From the NCBI RefSeq assembly GCF_026213295.1, contig NC_079427.1, positions 4,006,335-4,070,334 on the forward strand: a stretch of 64,000 bases of DNA, read 5' to 3'. The notes beneath the pieces were generated by a model that was not told the DNA's origin, searched no databases, and was given only the letters and a program-made list of their open reading frames with translations. Both the position numbers and the translations under genes were made by a program. Numbering within the stretch: the stretch's first letter is position 1; each line of letters begins with the position of its first letter. Positions 50,201 through 62,522 of the stretch are shown here, piece after piece. The DNA is from Gadus chalcogrammus. Lineage: Eukaryota; Chordata; Actinopteri; Gadiformes; Gadidae.

Positions 50201-51249
50201 TGAGCGGAGGATTTTAAAGCTGCGATAACTCTTCTCATCCCCGGTTACAGAGTAAATAGTCTCCACGGGAACTTGGGGAGTGGGATGAGAGGGATCAGGG
50301 GGTGGGTAGGTCACAGTGTAAAAAGAAAATAAATATAGAGATGTATGTAATAAATATTGTGGTGGAGTGGGAACAGACATTACAGTTACCGTACCGCGCG
50401 CAGGAGCTGAATGGGTTGGGGTTTGGTGGGGTGGGTGGGTGAAAGGGTGGAGGCGAGGACTTTCTTTTATTATGAGACGTGGGGTTGCCATGGAAACTGC
50501 ATCCCCTTTCACGGGCCAGCCAAGATGGCTGTGGTGGCGCTCGCAGCTGCATAGCACTAGAGTAGCAAAAGGCTCGAGCGGAGCCATGTTATATACCTGA
50601 TGGTTATGACCTGCTATAACAAGACGGTAAAAATAACTGGTGAAATCTGTGGAATTTCGATATTTACCCTGGTTTTTACTCACTAATGACTTCGGTTTGT
50701 TCACATTTTGTTTTTATATTCTTGTAGGGAAAAAGAAAAGTAAATCCATGCAATAAGAAAACGACATAAAGAAACTCAAGGTCATTTGCATACGATTTGG
50801 ACCCAAACAAGTACTTCGAGTCCTCCTCAGTGGATAGCATGGACCAGGAAACATTGAATCCATGTTAAGACATTCCAGGCTCCAGTTGGTAGGGCTGGTG
50901 TGTAGACACTGCTGAAATAAACTGCCTCCTGCAGTTTCATAGGCAGAATCCAAGTGTTTCAAATGTATTTATTTCGGAAATAAACCCCCTCAAATAAAAT
51001 ACATAAATAAACATAAATGTGGGACACATCACATCGGTCGGTGACCACCCTTCGTTACAATCTTTACAATTTGAGTGTACTTAATACATAGATTTGAGGA
51101 ACCAACTTTAATCCCATGCCCATTTCAGTCCTAGTGCTGATCATCTCTGAATGTAGTCCGGGGTTTAGGCCCTGCTTTGGAGTACGCAGGATGTATAATA
51201 GAGATAACAACAACACGTGGCTCCCATACCTCACTAAGCCCTGCAAAAC

Positions 51250-51255
51250 TTTATT
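51250..51255 (-). terminator. Candidate polyadenylation signal for the FHDC1-like gene
   Basis: AATAAA on the minus strand (TTTATT on plus), about 600 nt after the TAA stop at 51853. A second copy lies at 50968-50973. Choice between them is not possible from sequence alone. Confidence 0.35.
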
Positions 51256-51852
51256 TAGGATGGATGCCTTCTGTACAGTTCAGCAGAGCAGCCCGGGTAT
51301 GTTTTAAGCAAACTAAGCAAATACAAAAAAGTGTTCAATTAAATAAGATCCTTGAAAAGCTTGTGTTTTAAGCTCTGGCAGCAAAACGATTGTAGCCTAT
51401 GCTTAGTTAGAACAACTGGCCTACAGTAGTATAAAGAACACCCATATCTGATGAGGCTTAACCACTTCCATTTACTGTTCAATTAAAATTATTGTCTTTA
51501 AATCACTTTCCTTCCACGCCATTTCTTACTGCAGAGCAGGGCATCTCAACTTATACAGTCTATGCCGTGTCTCTTGTTATGCGTTGTACTTGTAACATGC
51601 TGCCACCAAGTGGTAATATGTGGCAAATACTCCTGCTCTACAGCGTAACCATCTACAGTCACTTCCACACAACCCTTTTATCTCGTCTCCTCACTACCTC
51701 CTAAGCCTTCCAAATCAAATCGTGCACATCAGCCATGGGTGACATGGGTACTTACTTAATTGTCACTGCAGAAGTCATTGAAATGTCTGGATAGTCTGGA
51801 TAATGTCTAAATGTCTGGACATGCGATGTCCTGCAAAAATAAAATCCCACAG

Positions 51853-53124
51853 TTACACGGAGGACCCTGTGCCGTCGCTATATGCAGGTTCATTAGTGTT
51901 TGGCAGTTTGGTCCTATTTCCGAGACGTTTGAAAAATCCCAAAATGTCCGACTTGTGCCAGACATTTGTACTTTTGTCAGGACTAATTTGTGGTTTCTTT
52001 GGAAGGTTACCTGCCAGGGCCTGACTTGATGTCCCTGCCTGGCTTTGTTTCGAAGAATCCTCAACTGGTAGCACAGGAGGAAATGGAAAATTTGTTTTAC
52101 TCCTCTTCTCCTCCATGGGCGGAGGGCTCCCGTCTTCCAAGCCGTCGAACAATCTCGGCGTAATCAGACTGGCGTAAAGCCCCGACTCCAACGACTTCAT
52201 CTTCCCCAGGTCTCCTAACAACGGCCTAGTTCTCTCTTTGAGCGGCATCCAAACCTCGTCTTCCTCCTCCGCCTGCTTGGCCGTACCGGACGGGAGACAC
52301 AGTGTGTGGCGTCGTCCAATGGCGTTGGAGAGGGGGATATCAGAGAGGGGTCGTTTGGCGGGCTCCTTGCCCTCCTTGGCCTCTGGGAAACCTCGGAGGT
52401 CGTCCAGGTCTAAAGTGCGCCGCTGGGTGGGCTGGCTGGTGGGTCCCGGGGACTTGACGTTTCCCAGAACCTGGTCGCCCGAGGTGACGCTCCCTCGGCT
52501 GCTCTGGTACCGGAGGACCTTCCTGGACGCCTCGCGCAGCTTCTGCGCCTCCTCCGGCGTGTTGCCGACCGGCTCCGCCTCCTGCTCCTGCTCCTCCCGG
52601 TTATGTATCCCAACAACGCGCCCTCCCGTAGAGGTGCCGCTGTCCGGCTTCATGGCGGCGATCGCCGCGACGTCGCAGTCCGACTTTGCGTTGGGAGGCT
52701 TAACCTCGGGAGTCTTTGAGGAAATATCCTTAACCCTGCTTGGAGGCGGGGGCTCGTCGAGCCGAGAGCTGTCTGTCAGGTTGGGGGCGGCGGAGTCCTG
52801 TCTGATTGGTCCCTTCTCCTCGGATAGGACGACCAAACTCCTGCTGGGACCTGTGTGGTCCGCCATAGCCACGGCACAGATCTCTGAAAGGCTCCCATTG
52901 TTAGGGCTCCCATTGTTAGGGCTCCCATTGTTAGGGCTGCCCTTCCCGAACTTCCCTATCCTCCTCCGTGATGAGCGGCTGGAGGCGAAGGTGTGCAGGA
53001 AGGACTCGAGCTCCATGCCCTTCGACTCCTTTTCCCAGGCGCAGGTGGCAGTGGAGCGACGCTTGGCAGCGATATGCAGCCGGTTCTTTTTCTTGATCTC
53101 CGATGCGATGCGATCTTTGTTCTC
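51853..53124 (-). CDS. FHDC1-like last exon: C-terminal tail
   Basis: A single 1,272-nt exon opens [21 protein letters not shown], a charged helix continuing from FH2, and then codes a low-complexity Ser/Pro/Lys tail. It contains three exact 15-bp tandem units at 52891-52935 coding NNGSP repeats. It stays open for 423 codons and ends GTGSSV, TAA. FHDC1 tails carry the microtubule-binding region; I see basic patches but no motif I can name. Confidence 0.85.
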   Translation of the reverse strand, partial: ENKDRIASEIKKKNRLHIAAKRRSTATCAWEKESKGMELESFLHTFASSRSSRRRIGKFGKGSPNNGSPNNGSPNNGSLSEICAVAMADHTGPSRSLVVLSEEKGPIRQDSAAPNLTDSSRLDEPPPPSRVKDISSKTPEVKPPNAKSDCDVAAIAAMKPDSGTSTGGRVVGIHNREEQEQEAEPVGNTPEEAQKLREASRKVLRYQSSRGSVTSGDQVLGNVKSPGPTSQPTQRRTLDLDDLRGFPEAKEGKEPAKRPLSDIPLSNAIGRRHTLCLPSGTAKQAEEEDEVWMPLKERTRPLLGDLGKMKSLESGLYASLITPRLFDGLEDGSPPPMEEKRSKTNFPFPPVLPVEDSSKQSQAGTSSQALAGNLPKKPQISPDKSTNVWHKSDILGFFKRLGNRTKLPNTNEPAYSDGTGSSV

Positions 53125-56100
53125 CTGCAAGGAAATTATCGGTTTTATTTCTGATGGTACTACTGACAGCTTCCCACTGCACTGCTAAACTGTAAAGAAC
53201 CAAAGGGGAAGTCATCTATCATATGTACCCCATTGGAATTGTTGTCCTATATACTGACCCAAATTGTAATCCTCCTGTAATTAAATTTGTTCTCTTATTG
53301 GTCTTTATCTTCTATTTGGTTGTATTAAGGGCTGGAATTATCTTGTTTTCAATGTTCGGTAATTTTTCCCTTCGCAAATGTGTGCCATCTCCTTGTCTAC
53401 TCTTTGAACCCTGTATTCACCAGGCTCTAACCGAACCTTAAAACTAAACCTCACCCTAAAACCAAACCCTAACCTCATCCTAAAACCAAACCTCACCCTA
53501 AGAACCAACCACACCCTCAAAACAAACCCTAACCTCACCCTAAAACCAAACCCGTACCTCACCATAAAACCAGACCCTAACCTCACCCTTAAACCCTTAC
53601 CTCACCATAAAAAAAAAAACTAACTCATATGATGAAAATCGAACGGAAGGGGGCGAAGTTCGAGCGCTTCTCTACCTGGATCGCCCTCATGAACTTCTCA
53701 CAGAAGGTGCTGAAGATGGTGCAACACTCCTGGAGTTTGAACTTGCTGGGGTCCTCGCCGAAGAACTGGGCAACGCTGTCGCTGGCTGCATTGAGCGCCT
53801 CCAGACTCTGCTGCGTTTCAGTCACTAAAGAGGCAGCACCCTGGAAGACAGCAGACGTATATATATCCGGTCACTGATCGTCGAAATGATGGGTGATCGA
53901 GAGGGGGTTCAGTGTCAAAGATGTGTACAGGTGTTGCTGAGAACGGCATGGACTTTACAGTGAAGACAACTGTTTATTTGGAGCTAACTTCTGGACTCCA
54001 GTAGTGCCTGGTCCATGATCTCTAGGTCCTAGTACCTTCAGGAAGTCATCCATCAGTGCCTTCAGATTTTCCTGTTTCTCTGCTTCCACTTTGGCGACTT
54101 GCACTCGCTTGACTTCTTTCTGAAACTCTGCACTGATGTCATCCTTGTTGATCCTGGAACCAGGAAGCAGAATCAAGAGCCATTGTGGCATCAAAACAAA
54201 CAACCATGGAGGAGACGTTGAAGGTTTAAAGGTGTCATGCTCAGCTATTATTCTAATATAAGAGAGTCCTGCTTTATGAGCCTGTTGGGAAAAACCTGGC
54301 TATAACTCTGAAAAATAGCAGAGAAATTGGACCATTGACGTTATTGTTCCAGAATGAGCATTTTCCATTGGCTCCATTCTGAGCAATGGTCTAACTTTTT
54401 TGTTGAAAGGAATGGAGACCTTGATTTTCCACAACACTTTAATGAAGAAGGACTCTCTTATATCAGAACATAGCAGAGTCTGAAGGTTCCTCTTTAAAAT
54501 CAAGTCTGTCTGTCGGTACCTTGAGGCGGCTCCGATAAGTTTGAGCTGCTGAGGAAACTGAAGCAGGTTGGAGTCGTACTTATCGGCTTCCTGTCAACAC
54601 AAAACGCAAGGCAGAAAGAAAAGGTATTCCATGAGTAGATTTAATAAAGGTTTCAAGGACTAAGTGTGACAACACCAAAACGACTGATGAATCCTGTCCC
54701 CCGGGGGCGAAGGAGGAGAGAGTTACCATGACAACGTAATGCATCAGGTTCATGCCAGGTTTGTTGGCTTTGGTGTCCACTAGTTTCAGGAGCGATGACA
54801 TGCGAAAGCCGATGGCGCTGCCAGCGTAGCTGCCCTGACGTCACAAAAAAGAAAACATGAGATGACGGTGTTTCTCAGAACCCTCGCTGATTATTCTGGT
54901 ATTTAGCCTTGAGGTTTGACTATCCCTAACTCTATGTTATGTTGTTATTATTTCAATCGATTGGTCTATTGACAGAGCTGCCACAGAGGCTTTCCTTCTT
55001 TTAAAATGTTGAGGGTTAAGGCAATTTGTTTCTCCTTAGAGGGTTTCTCCTTAAATTGTTGTGCTTACAAAACATTGTTTGATATCAATGTTCCAGTGAA
55101 CATCATCAGACATTAGCCACTCACAGCGTTCAAGTGATTTCCCGTTTTCCGCACCAGAAGGATGACAGAGTGAAGATTTTCACACTCCAGGAGCTCTGTG
55201 AAAAAAAAGAAGTAAATTCATAAATATTAAATGTTTCTCACATCGTGTACCTGTTCCACTCGTTGTAATTTCAAGGGTTGGCAAAATTTCCGAAAACAAG
55301 GTGAAAAGAGAAGACATGCAAATTGAAAACTAAAACTAATATATATACACACATACTTATTATTTATTAATTACATACTTATTATATATCAATAAAAAAT
55401 GCTATAAAAAACAGCTAGAACTGCCCCATTGACAATGTTGATGACCCGAGCCGCCCTGCAACTTTAAATTACATTTATACAAGTAGTCTAGACATGGGTA
55501 AAAATATATTACCCTTGGCAGCGGCTGTCAACAAAGTTATGGACTGCTTCATGTCCTCCATAATGGGGAAGAACTCTTCCTGCAGCACCAGGCAGTTGAG
55601 GCGTTCTTCGTAGCTACAGGGCACAACGCGATACGTTCCAACAGGTTTAGACAGAAGTGAAGGGGAAGAAAAATGTAGCTGATCCTCCTAGTTACAGCAC
55701 GTTGGTGTGGTGCATAAACATGGCTGCGTAACATGTTTTTCGTAGCATGCATTGTTGAGTGTGTGAATAATATGAGTCCATTTTTATTCCATGGTGACTG
55801 TAAATTCGATTTTTAAAATGAAGTCACTCACCTCGGGGTTTTGACCAGCATTAACATGAACAGATCGGCTTCGGCAAGGGCTGCTTCTTTGCCTTTAAAC
55901 TTTTTCAAATCTCGCACCTGTATCCATTCATCCAATCAACCGATCACCCAATCACCCATTCATCCCGAGGACACCACACTTCATTACAACAGTTAGCCTT
56001 TGGTTTCCCTTCAAAGGAATACAATTGCAACTATATGAAGTAGTCATTAAACACAGACATTAATTAACAGAGACAGCATGAGTACTATTTCAGCTTGCTG

Positions 56101-59100
56101 GATTCTCTTTTTACGGGCATATTATTGCTCTACAAACTTCGGCCAATCAGCTTCAAGGAATATGGATTAGAAAAAAAGAAAAGACAAACATGCCACATAC
56201 CTCTCCTTCCTCCGGAAGCATCTTGCACAGCTCCCTGAGTTTCCCAGTGCCAAACCCGGTACTGGTTCCTGAGCTGATATCTGCGATCATGTCCCGTACT
56301 GGCCTATAGGGGGCAATAGAGACACAGGAACAGGGAGGTGAGTGGGACGGCTAGCAGCCTGTGTTTACTTCTCTGTTCCTAACCATCTCCTTAGTAATGG
56401 GAAATCACACGGGCTGCCTTTCCGTGCTACACCCATGCACTGCATGTGTGCAGCAGGGCTGCTAGACTGCTCGAGGCCAACACTACAAATCACTTATTCA
56501 AAGACACATCTACATCACCCTATGACGTGTGTTAACAGCTCAGCTGTGAAAAATGCATGTTTTATCCCGGAAAACTATGTGTCATCATAACCACTCTCCA
56601 AGTAGTCCAGGTCGGGAAGCATTACTTAATACAAAGAAACACACCACGAATGACACACGACACAGAAGAGTGTTGTGGTTGTACGAGTTCATTAAGCCTA
56701 AAGCACTGGTTTCATTTTGCAATGCGTCGGCCGCAGGTTATCAGAGGGAGTGCGTTGGGGAAACAGCTCGGCTGCTGCCTGTACTGACACGCAGGCCAGC
56801 CCTGAGTAGGACAGGGAGTGGGGTGTGGGCGTGGGCCAGGCGAGTCTTGGCAGTGTGTACATTGGGATGGTGAAGGATCATTCATAGCCGGGTGATCATG
56901 GTCAATGACTCACCGCCGGAACTGCTTCAGGAAAATCCCTACGTTCATGCTCCTCTTTTGGTTCAGAATGGTGACCTAGGATAAGATGTAACGAAACAAG
57001 TTTGCATTAAAAGATGATATGTACTTCTTCAGAGACAGAAAATGTGTGTGTCACAGAACAGCAATAGGAATTTTAGAAAGATAAAGAAATAATTATTCCA
57101 ATTAAAAAACGAACTACCCCAACACATTTTTATATATATTTTTTTACATACACAATATGAGTTGTATAAATGTTCATAAAAAAGGAAATAAACTGCTAAA
57201 CTGCTATAAACAGCTGAAGCACAAACAGTATAAAGATAATCAAAGGCTCATGATGATATGCTATTGTGGAGATAAGGATAGGGTTTCAGTGTTGCTTTTA
57301 ATGCCATTAATCAACCAAATACCAATCCCATTACTCACTATTAATCCTATATAGAGTAATGGTGGTAAGGATAAAAGCATGCATAGACTTCACTGATTAC
57401 TGATCAACTAATCAACAGCTTATCACAAACCAGTGCGTGCTATGATATTCCTCATGTCCAACTCAGGGATCATAATTCAATGATAAAATTCAATATCAAA
57501 TTTATTTCCATGTTTTACCATCCCCTTTGGCCCTCCATTGTTTGTCATCGCCCCGACACAAACACTGTACAAAGTAGACTAATGGAAGGGAGTGTTTATT
57601 ATTTGGTCAGAAAGGTTTTTCAGAAAACATTTCTGTCCTGACAGCATGCGTCAGTATACAACTGCCGGAAGTACAAAGTCTAATGCCAGCTGTTTGAGTA
57701 CATTTCCCTACTCCTAGAAGTGAACTATAGAGCCAAGATTGTTAAACAACACACGCTGTACACACAAATACTAATGCAAGGGGAACCAAGAGAACTGTAA
57801 AACAGGTTTACAAAACTGTTGTCAGGACAATAGACGTTTACGGGGAAGTAAAGCGGACACAAAAGGGAAGTCACGCGCTCATTACAGGATGTAGAGCCAA
57901 TAGGAATACAGAATGGTAACCCAGTATTATTCATATGAATGATACATATTATCTAATTTAGATTATTGAAGAGGAACACTTACTTAAGATGATAAATGTC
58001 CAACATGTGCTATGCTATATTTCATATACTATGCTACACTATGCTATAGGCCTTATACATAGGTTATATGCTAATTATCAGTACCCTATACAATTTGTGC
58101 TAGGATGTGCATTGCAACACAATACTACATATGATTATATGGTTATGCTGCATCTGCTGCACTCTCCTAAAGGTTAGGCTACGATACATATGCTATGCTA
58201 TACAACTGTTTTTGCAGTGCTATAATCCATAAAAACATGTGCCATTCCCCTCTAACTATACAACATATTCGGCCCTACAGAATCCTATACTACAGCACGA
58301 CAAAAGCTACACGCCTTCTCAGACCACATAAGTGATCAGTTCTCATGATCGGAAGAAATCCATGTCGATCTAAAGAACAGGCCTTGCTATGTCAGCAGTT
58401 TCAAGGACAAATACCAGACAGTCATCTTCTAGCCACAAACACAATGCACGGTCAACGGTTCACGCTTATCCGGCAGAGCTTCAGAAGGGGCTAAGATGTC
58501 TGAAGTTTAGGCATTTGGCTAAAGATGAAGTTTAGGTGTTAGGTGAGTGATGGTGACGTTTATGTTTTAGGTAAGAGACGGACAGTTTAGGTCATAGGTA
58601 AGAGTTGGTTAAGTTTAGCTATTAAGTTAGAGATGGTTAAGTTGAGGTATTATGATAGAGATTATGAAGGTACAATACGTGACATTGACACTGATTGTTT
58701 AAAATGGCTACTGCAGTCGAAATTCGCATATTGGAGAGAATGGTCTCCCCCCCCGCCCACTTCTCCCCAATCTCGAAGCTCACACCACTTGCCAGGTGTG
58801 GACACTGAACAAACACGAGTGCCTAAAGAGCAGAGCGCAACATCTCACTTTTAAATCAGCGCAATTATTATGACGATGAGTCATTCACTGTAAGCTGATC
58901 AGCTAATGTCCATATTTGCATGTCTCTTCTCTTCTCGTCCTTCTGGGCTCTGAGCTGTCTTTGCCTCTTTCATATGTTACACCAAGATTTACAAGTATTT
59001 TAGCACGGCTCTGGTCATGGAGCTTTCTAATGGAGTTTAGTAGAATCTCAGTTGCTCTTGTGTGTTTGCCTGCTTCCATGGCTACAAATTTGCTTCATAA

Positions 59101-59842
59101 TTGGCAACCCGGTATCCTGAAAAAAGAGTGAACCATATCACACAGGCCAAAACAAAAACTAATTCTCTGACCCAGAACCTATGTTTGAACGAGAACATAC
59201 TTGTCAGAGAAGTATTTAGACTTAGCGTGTTACCTTAATCTCTGTTGACATATCATGATAATTTTATGATCTAGCATAGTATATTAATTACATATATCTC
59301 CTTTGAGTGCATGAATTAGTTGAGAACTTGAGAGAATGGTTAAGTTTAGGTATAAGGTTAGAGATGTTAGCATGGGTATCACATCCACAAATGATCTTAT
59401 CATCGTGATTAAGTGTGACTTGATGTTTTGCGTAGTTAAGGACATGCTGGGGATCTGATCAGGACTGAATCAAATCGGGAATGGCGGAGCCCCTGATGGT
59501 ACTACTCACCGCCTCCCCGCGGCCTGCAGAGGTAGGCTTGACGCTCATGCGGTGCAGGGTCTTAGTCTTCATGGAGCCCAACCCCGGGCTGTCGTGGCTG
59601 AAGAGCTCCTCCATGCGGTCTGTGTCCAGCTTGTACTCCCCACGGGGACGCTCTGCCGTCCAGATGTTGTGCTTGCCCTCCACGCTGGCCGTGGGCAGAG
59701 CATCCCAGTGGAATGGCTTCAGATTGTGACCCGAGGAATCTACATGGACCTTATTACCCGGAGGGGGTGGTGGTGGTGGTGGTGGTGGTGGGGGAGGGGG
59801 TGGGGGTGGAGGCGGGGGTGGGGGAGGAGGAGGTGGTGGCAT
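51853..59842 (-). CDS. fhdc1-like: FHDC1-like formin (FH2 domain-containing protein)
   Basis: Coding exons in transcript order: 59842-59510, 56975-56914, 56303-56201, 55917-55832, 55613-55513, 55195-55125, 54834-54727, 54590-54520, 54153-54036, 53840-53676, 53124-51853. All junctions keep frame and give 829 residues and TAA. Order: short FH1 of 27 prolines (2-28), FH2 (about 40-405), and a 423-residue Ser/Pro/Lys-rich tail. FH2 hallmarks: [55 protein letters not shown]1 is an inverted-type formin with FH2 near the N-terminus that acts on actin, microtubules, Golgi and cilia; the tail of this copy is too divergent to claim the same. The first ATG after an uncertain 5' exon was chosen as start. 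Teleosts have several fhdc genes and the number is not assignable. Confidence 0.88.
53420..53620. repeat. Minisatellite in FHDC1-like intron 10
   Basis: Units of CCTAACCTCACCCTAAAACC with AAACC variants repeat about six times. They superficially look like telomere repeats but period and sequence differ. Confidence 0.8.
53676..56975 (-). CDS. FHDC1-like exons 2-10: body of FH2 domain
   Basis: Nine short exons (62, 103, 86, 101, 71, 108, 71, 118 and 165 nt) encode the FH2 core. Readable blocks include [106 protein letters not shown] and [17 protein letters not shown]. This matches the lasso, knob, coiled and post parts of formin homology 2. Phases agree throughout. Confidence 0.88.
54226..54497. 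mobile_element. TTAA-bounded foldback MITE in FHDC1-like intron 8
   Basis: Left end TTAA-AGGTGTCATGCTCAGC and right end in GTTCCTCT-TTAA. The shared inner block ATATAAGAGAGTCCT occurs inverted at both ends. It ends 22 bp from exon 8. Confidence 0.75.
56976..59509. other. FHDC1-like intron 1 (coding), 2.5 kb
   Basis: AT-rich, with a loose minisatellite around 58500-58665 (units like GGTTAAGTTTAGGTATTAGG, repeated once more near 59338). No exon seen. Confidence 0.6.
59510..59842 (-). CDS. FHDC1-like exon 1: FH1 polyproline and start of FH2
   Basis: ATG at 59842-59840 is followed at once by 27 proline codons (down to 59759), then [22 protein letters not shown] and [21 protein letters not shown]. 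The exon ends GRGEA with a GTGAGT donor, phase 0. Polyproline binds profilin-actin in formins. The codons are mixed CCA/CCC/CCT, including a CCA/CCC-type microsatellite, so length is likely to vary between individuals. Confidence 0.85.
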
Positions 59843-60252
59843 CTTCTACCCAAAAGATCTCTGACCGATGTGCGACTGGCCTACATGGCATCGCAGGACG
59901 GGGCCATCTGTTGTCATGGGAGGCACAGTCAGAACAGAAATTGTTTTCTTCTTTTATTGTAGCTGCATGATGACCGTGGGACAGTGAGCAATTATTAAAA
60001 GGGGAGATAACAGAGATAATCTTCTTGTTAACATCATAAACATGAGGCTTGGGAAGTAGATTGGAAGATCAACGTTTGACTTATAAAAAGTATTTACACA
60101 ATCCCTTAAACCCCATTAAACACTTCCAAGCAGGAGGGAACAGATTGAGGGAAATAATTACCGACAGCCCGACTTAATAGACAATTTATTAATTTGGTTA
60201 GACGGCCGTTTTTCCGTCAGTTAAAGGTCAATTCGATCAAAGAGAGACTTAC

Positions 60253-60320
60253 CTTTAGTTGTCTTAGAGGCGCTCAACATTATCCAAATAATCCATAATC
60301 CACCACAGGCCCCGTCTGTT
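60253..60320 (-). other. Possible 5' non-coding exon of the FHDC1-like gene
   Basis: On the minus strand the sequence ends ACAACTAAAG before GTAAGT, a strong 5' splice site, 411 nt upstream of the polyproline ATG. No other exon of the gene lies upstream in the window. The upstream limit and the matching acceptor are not clear (an AG at 59844-59850 just before the ATG is one option). Confidence 0.3.
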
Positions 60321-60504
60321 TCTGTGCTCGCTCGTGTAACAGCACGAAGCTCTGGATATCAAGTGGACTCGCAGGACGAACAGCAAAAGTCACCTGGTAG
60401 TCCACACACCCAGTTAACCCTTTCACGTTCACGCGCCACCTCTGCGTCCTATGCTGCGCCCACTCGTGGTCTGCAGAGACCTACTTCTCACCCCAGTTGG
60501 GAGG

Positions 60505-60575
60505 TCCCGCAGTGTACTTGTAAGTCGCTTTGGATAAAAGCGTCTAATAAATGCCCTTAATGTAAATGTAAATGG
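60505..60575 (+). repeat. SINE/LINE 3' tail
   Basis: TGTAAGTCGCTTTGGATAAA then AGCGTCTAATAAATG and TGTAAATGTAAATG: the conserved 3' tail of a widespread fish SINE/L2-type family, ending in a short (TGTAAA)n. Confidence 0.75.
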
Positions 60576-60779
60576 GCTACACGCACGACGTTACGCGCAA
60601 GGCGTAAGGTAGAGCGGTGGGTTGGGCAACCGGTTCACCGGTTGCCAAAGTTAATATTGATATGTGGACTGTACACAATAACTTCACGTGATTAAGGTCG
60701 TAATGCCTTACCTGTCAGCTGTTTATCTGAATGCTAACGATGGCACTTAGGGTTAACCAAAACTTAGGCCTATGTAATA

Positions 60780-60995
60780 GTGGGGAACGTAGCATTCAAA
60801 TATTGGCCAAAGAAACGTGTCAGCGGCCAAGGTAGAGCTATCAAATTACAACTCTTTTTAAATAGATGTTTGAACAACTGTGCATTTAAAAACAAAGACT
60901 TGGCGAACTTGAATGAGGTTTCAAATGTTTGTGTGGGTAGGGCATCCGATAAGTGTGAGATTGTTGGATTTGTATACAAAACGGTGTTGCGTTAA
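60780..60995 (+). other. Unassigned 71-codon open frame
   Basis: A frame opening with GTG and containing KYWPKKRVSGQGRAIKL ends in TAA. It is on the opposite strand to both neighbours, lacks an ATG start, and resembles no family I know. It may be chance or an exon of something unseen. Confidence 0.12.
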
Positions 60996-61249
60996 ACCCA
61001 TAATTAAAGGCCTTGCGTTCAACCTTTTTATTCCGGAATATGACATCATGCTGACGCGCAGATAAGAGCACCCATCACGTTCTTCTTGCTTGACAGACGG
61101 TGCGTACTATTTAATAATTAGCGAATCGTTTAAAGCACATTTGATATGCTGTTAATGTTCATTTAAGTCATCCTCACACAATACTATTAATACGAGTTTC
61201 ATCAGTGTTTTAAGACACCTATGGTAGAAACGGCTAATGCCCAGCTGGT

Positions 61250-62522
61250 ATGTTTTATTTCTATACACTGTTCATTCAAAAATATCTTGTCCTGTGTTCT
61301 CTTTCACAAGTTAATCCCGTATCTTTCTGAGGGTTTAGTGCCACACACACCTTTTTTTGAATGACGAATCACACATTTTTGAACGTCTGACTGTTGATCA
61401 CAGGATAATAAGACAGAAAGCCCTTTCGATATATTAGAATGTATTTTCATGTACATCACAAAGTGCCATACATCTTTCAGACTATACAAAAACAAAAGTA
61501 GACAGTGAAGTATCTTGAACACAATTCAAAAGATACGTACAGCATTAGACACAGAAAATAAACTATGACAAAACAGAAAACATAACATAAAACTACAACA
61601 AATCTTGTACCTGTGTAAAAGAAATAAGTAAGTAATTGGAAATAGAAAAATACGAAATCAAAAAGCTTGTGTCCTTGAAGAAAGCATTACATCAACATGT
61701 GATACTGTAAGTGTCATATCGCCAATTCCGACCTATCGTCAAGTTTGTTATTTCTCACCCATAATTACAGAGGGGTACTCTTTTATAATGATATTGCTAC
61801 CCCACAATTCAAAGCAAGACATCCAAGCCATAAAAATAGTCTTTCTGAGCTTCTGGTGCAAGGCCTGACTAAACATCACCAAAAATATTCTTTACATGCT
61901 TCGAGACGTATTTGCTTTTGAATCAGGAACAGCAGAAAAAATAGACATACGCTAAACCAAGAAGTTAGTTATCCCAAGGGTGGACCTCCTTTCAGGGACA
62001 AGTTCAGAAAGGCAATCCATTTTGTTTTATTGATAGATTTTCATTGGTTCTAAATTCATGAAAATGTCTCTTTCCGTGTAAACAGATTCTCTGGATGTCT
62101 GAGAATGAGTGACGGATAAACTGAAGAATAAGACCTTGAATCACTGGTCGGTGAATTCCTCCACAGGTTGGTGATCAACACGGAAAAAACAATAACGGGA
62201 CACACATGGCAAATGATTGAACGATAAAGTTAATTGTAATGCAAATAAAACGCACACGAAAGTGGTAGGAAATAATTTTGACACATCAACGGACAAACAA
62301 AACAAAAATAATCAAAATGGAATCGAAATCATTGCACGATCTATGAAAGCCAAGTGATATTGATTGGACAAGACAAGTCATCGTCTTTACATACTTCCCC
62401 ATAACCAACAAGCGTCTTAAAACCTCCAATTAGTCCACTTCGTTACCATCAGACCCCCCCCCGTCCCGGCCCGCCCCCCCACCTCCATCTCCGCCCCCAC
62501 CAGGTATGCGGCATGTTGCAGT
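61250..62522 (-). other. arfip2: Probable ARFIP2 3' untranslated region
   Basis: This stretch follows the stop and has no credible exon. Minus-strand AATAAA copies are present, the one furthest downstream at 61254-61259. The length is inferred only; it is AT-rich beyond a short C/G-rich run at 62453-62505. Confidence 0.35.

Noticed and set aside
50126..50704. 192-codon minus-strand frame
   Set aside because: Pro/His-rich with no domain or good splice context; looks like chance in a C-rich patch.
53420..53620. Interstitial telomere repeat (CCCTAA-like)
   Set aside because: The unit is longer and degenerate (CCTAACCTCACCCTAAAACC); no run of perfect TTAGGG units.
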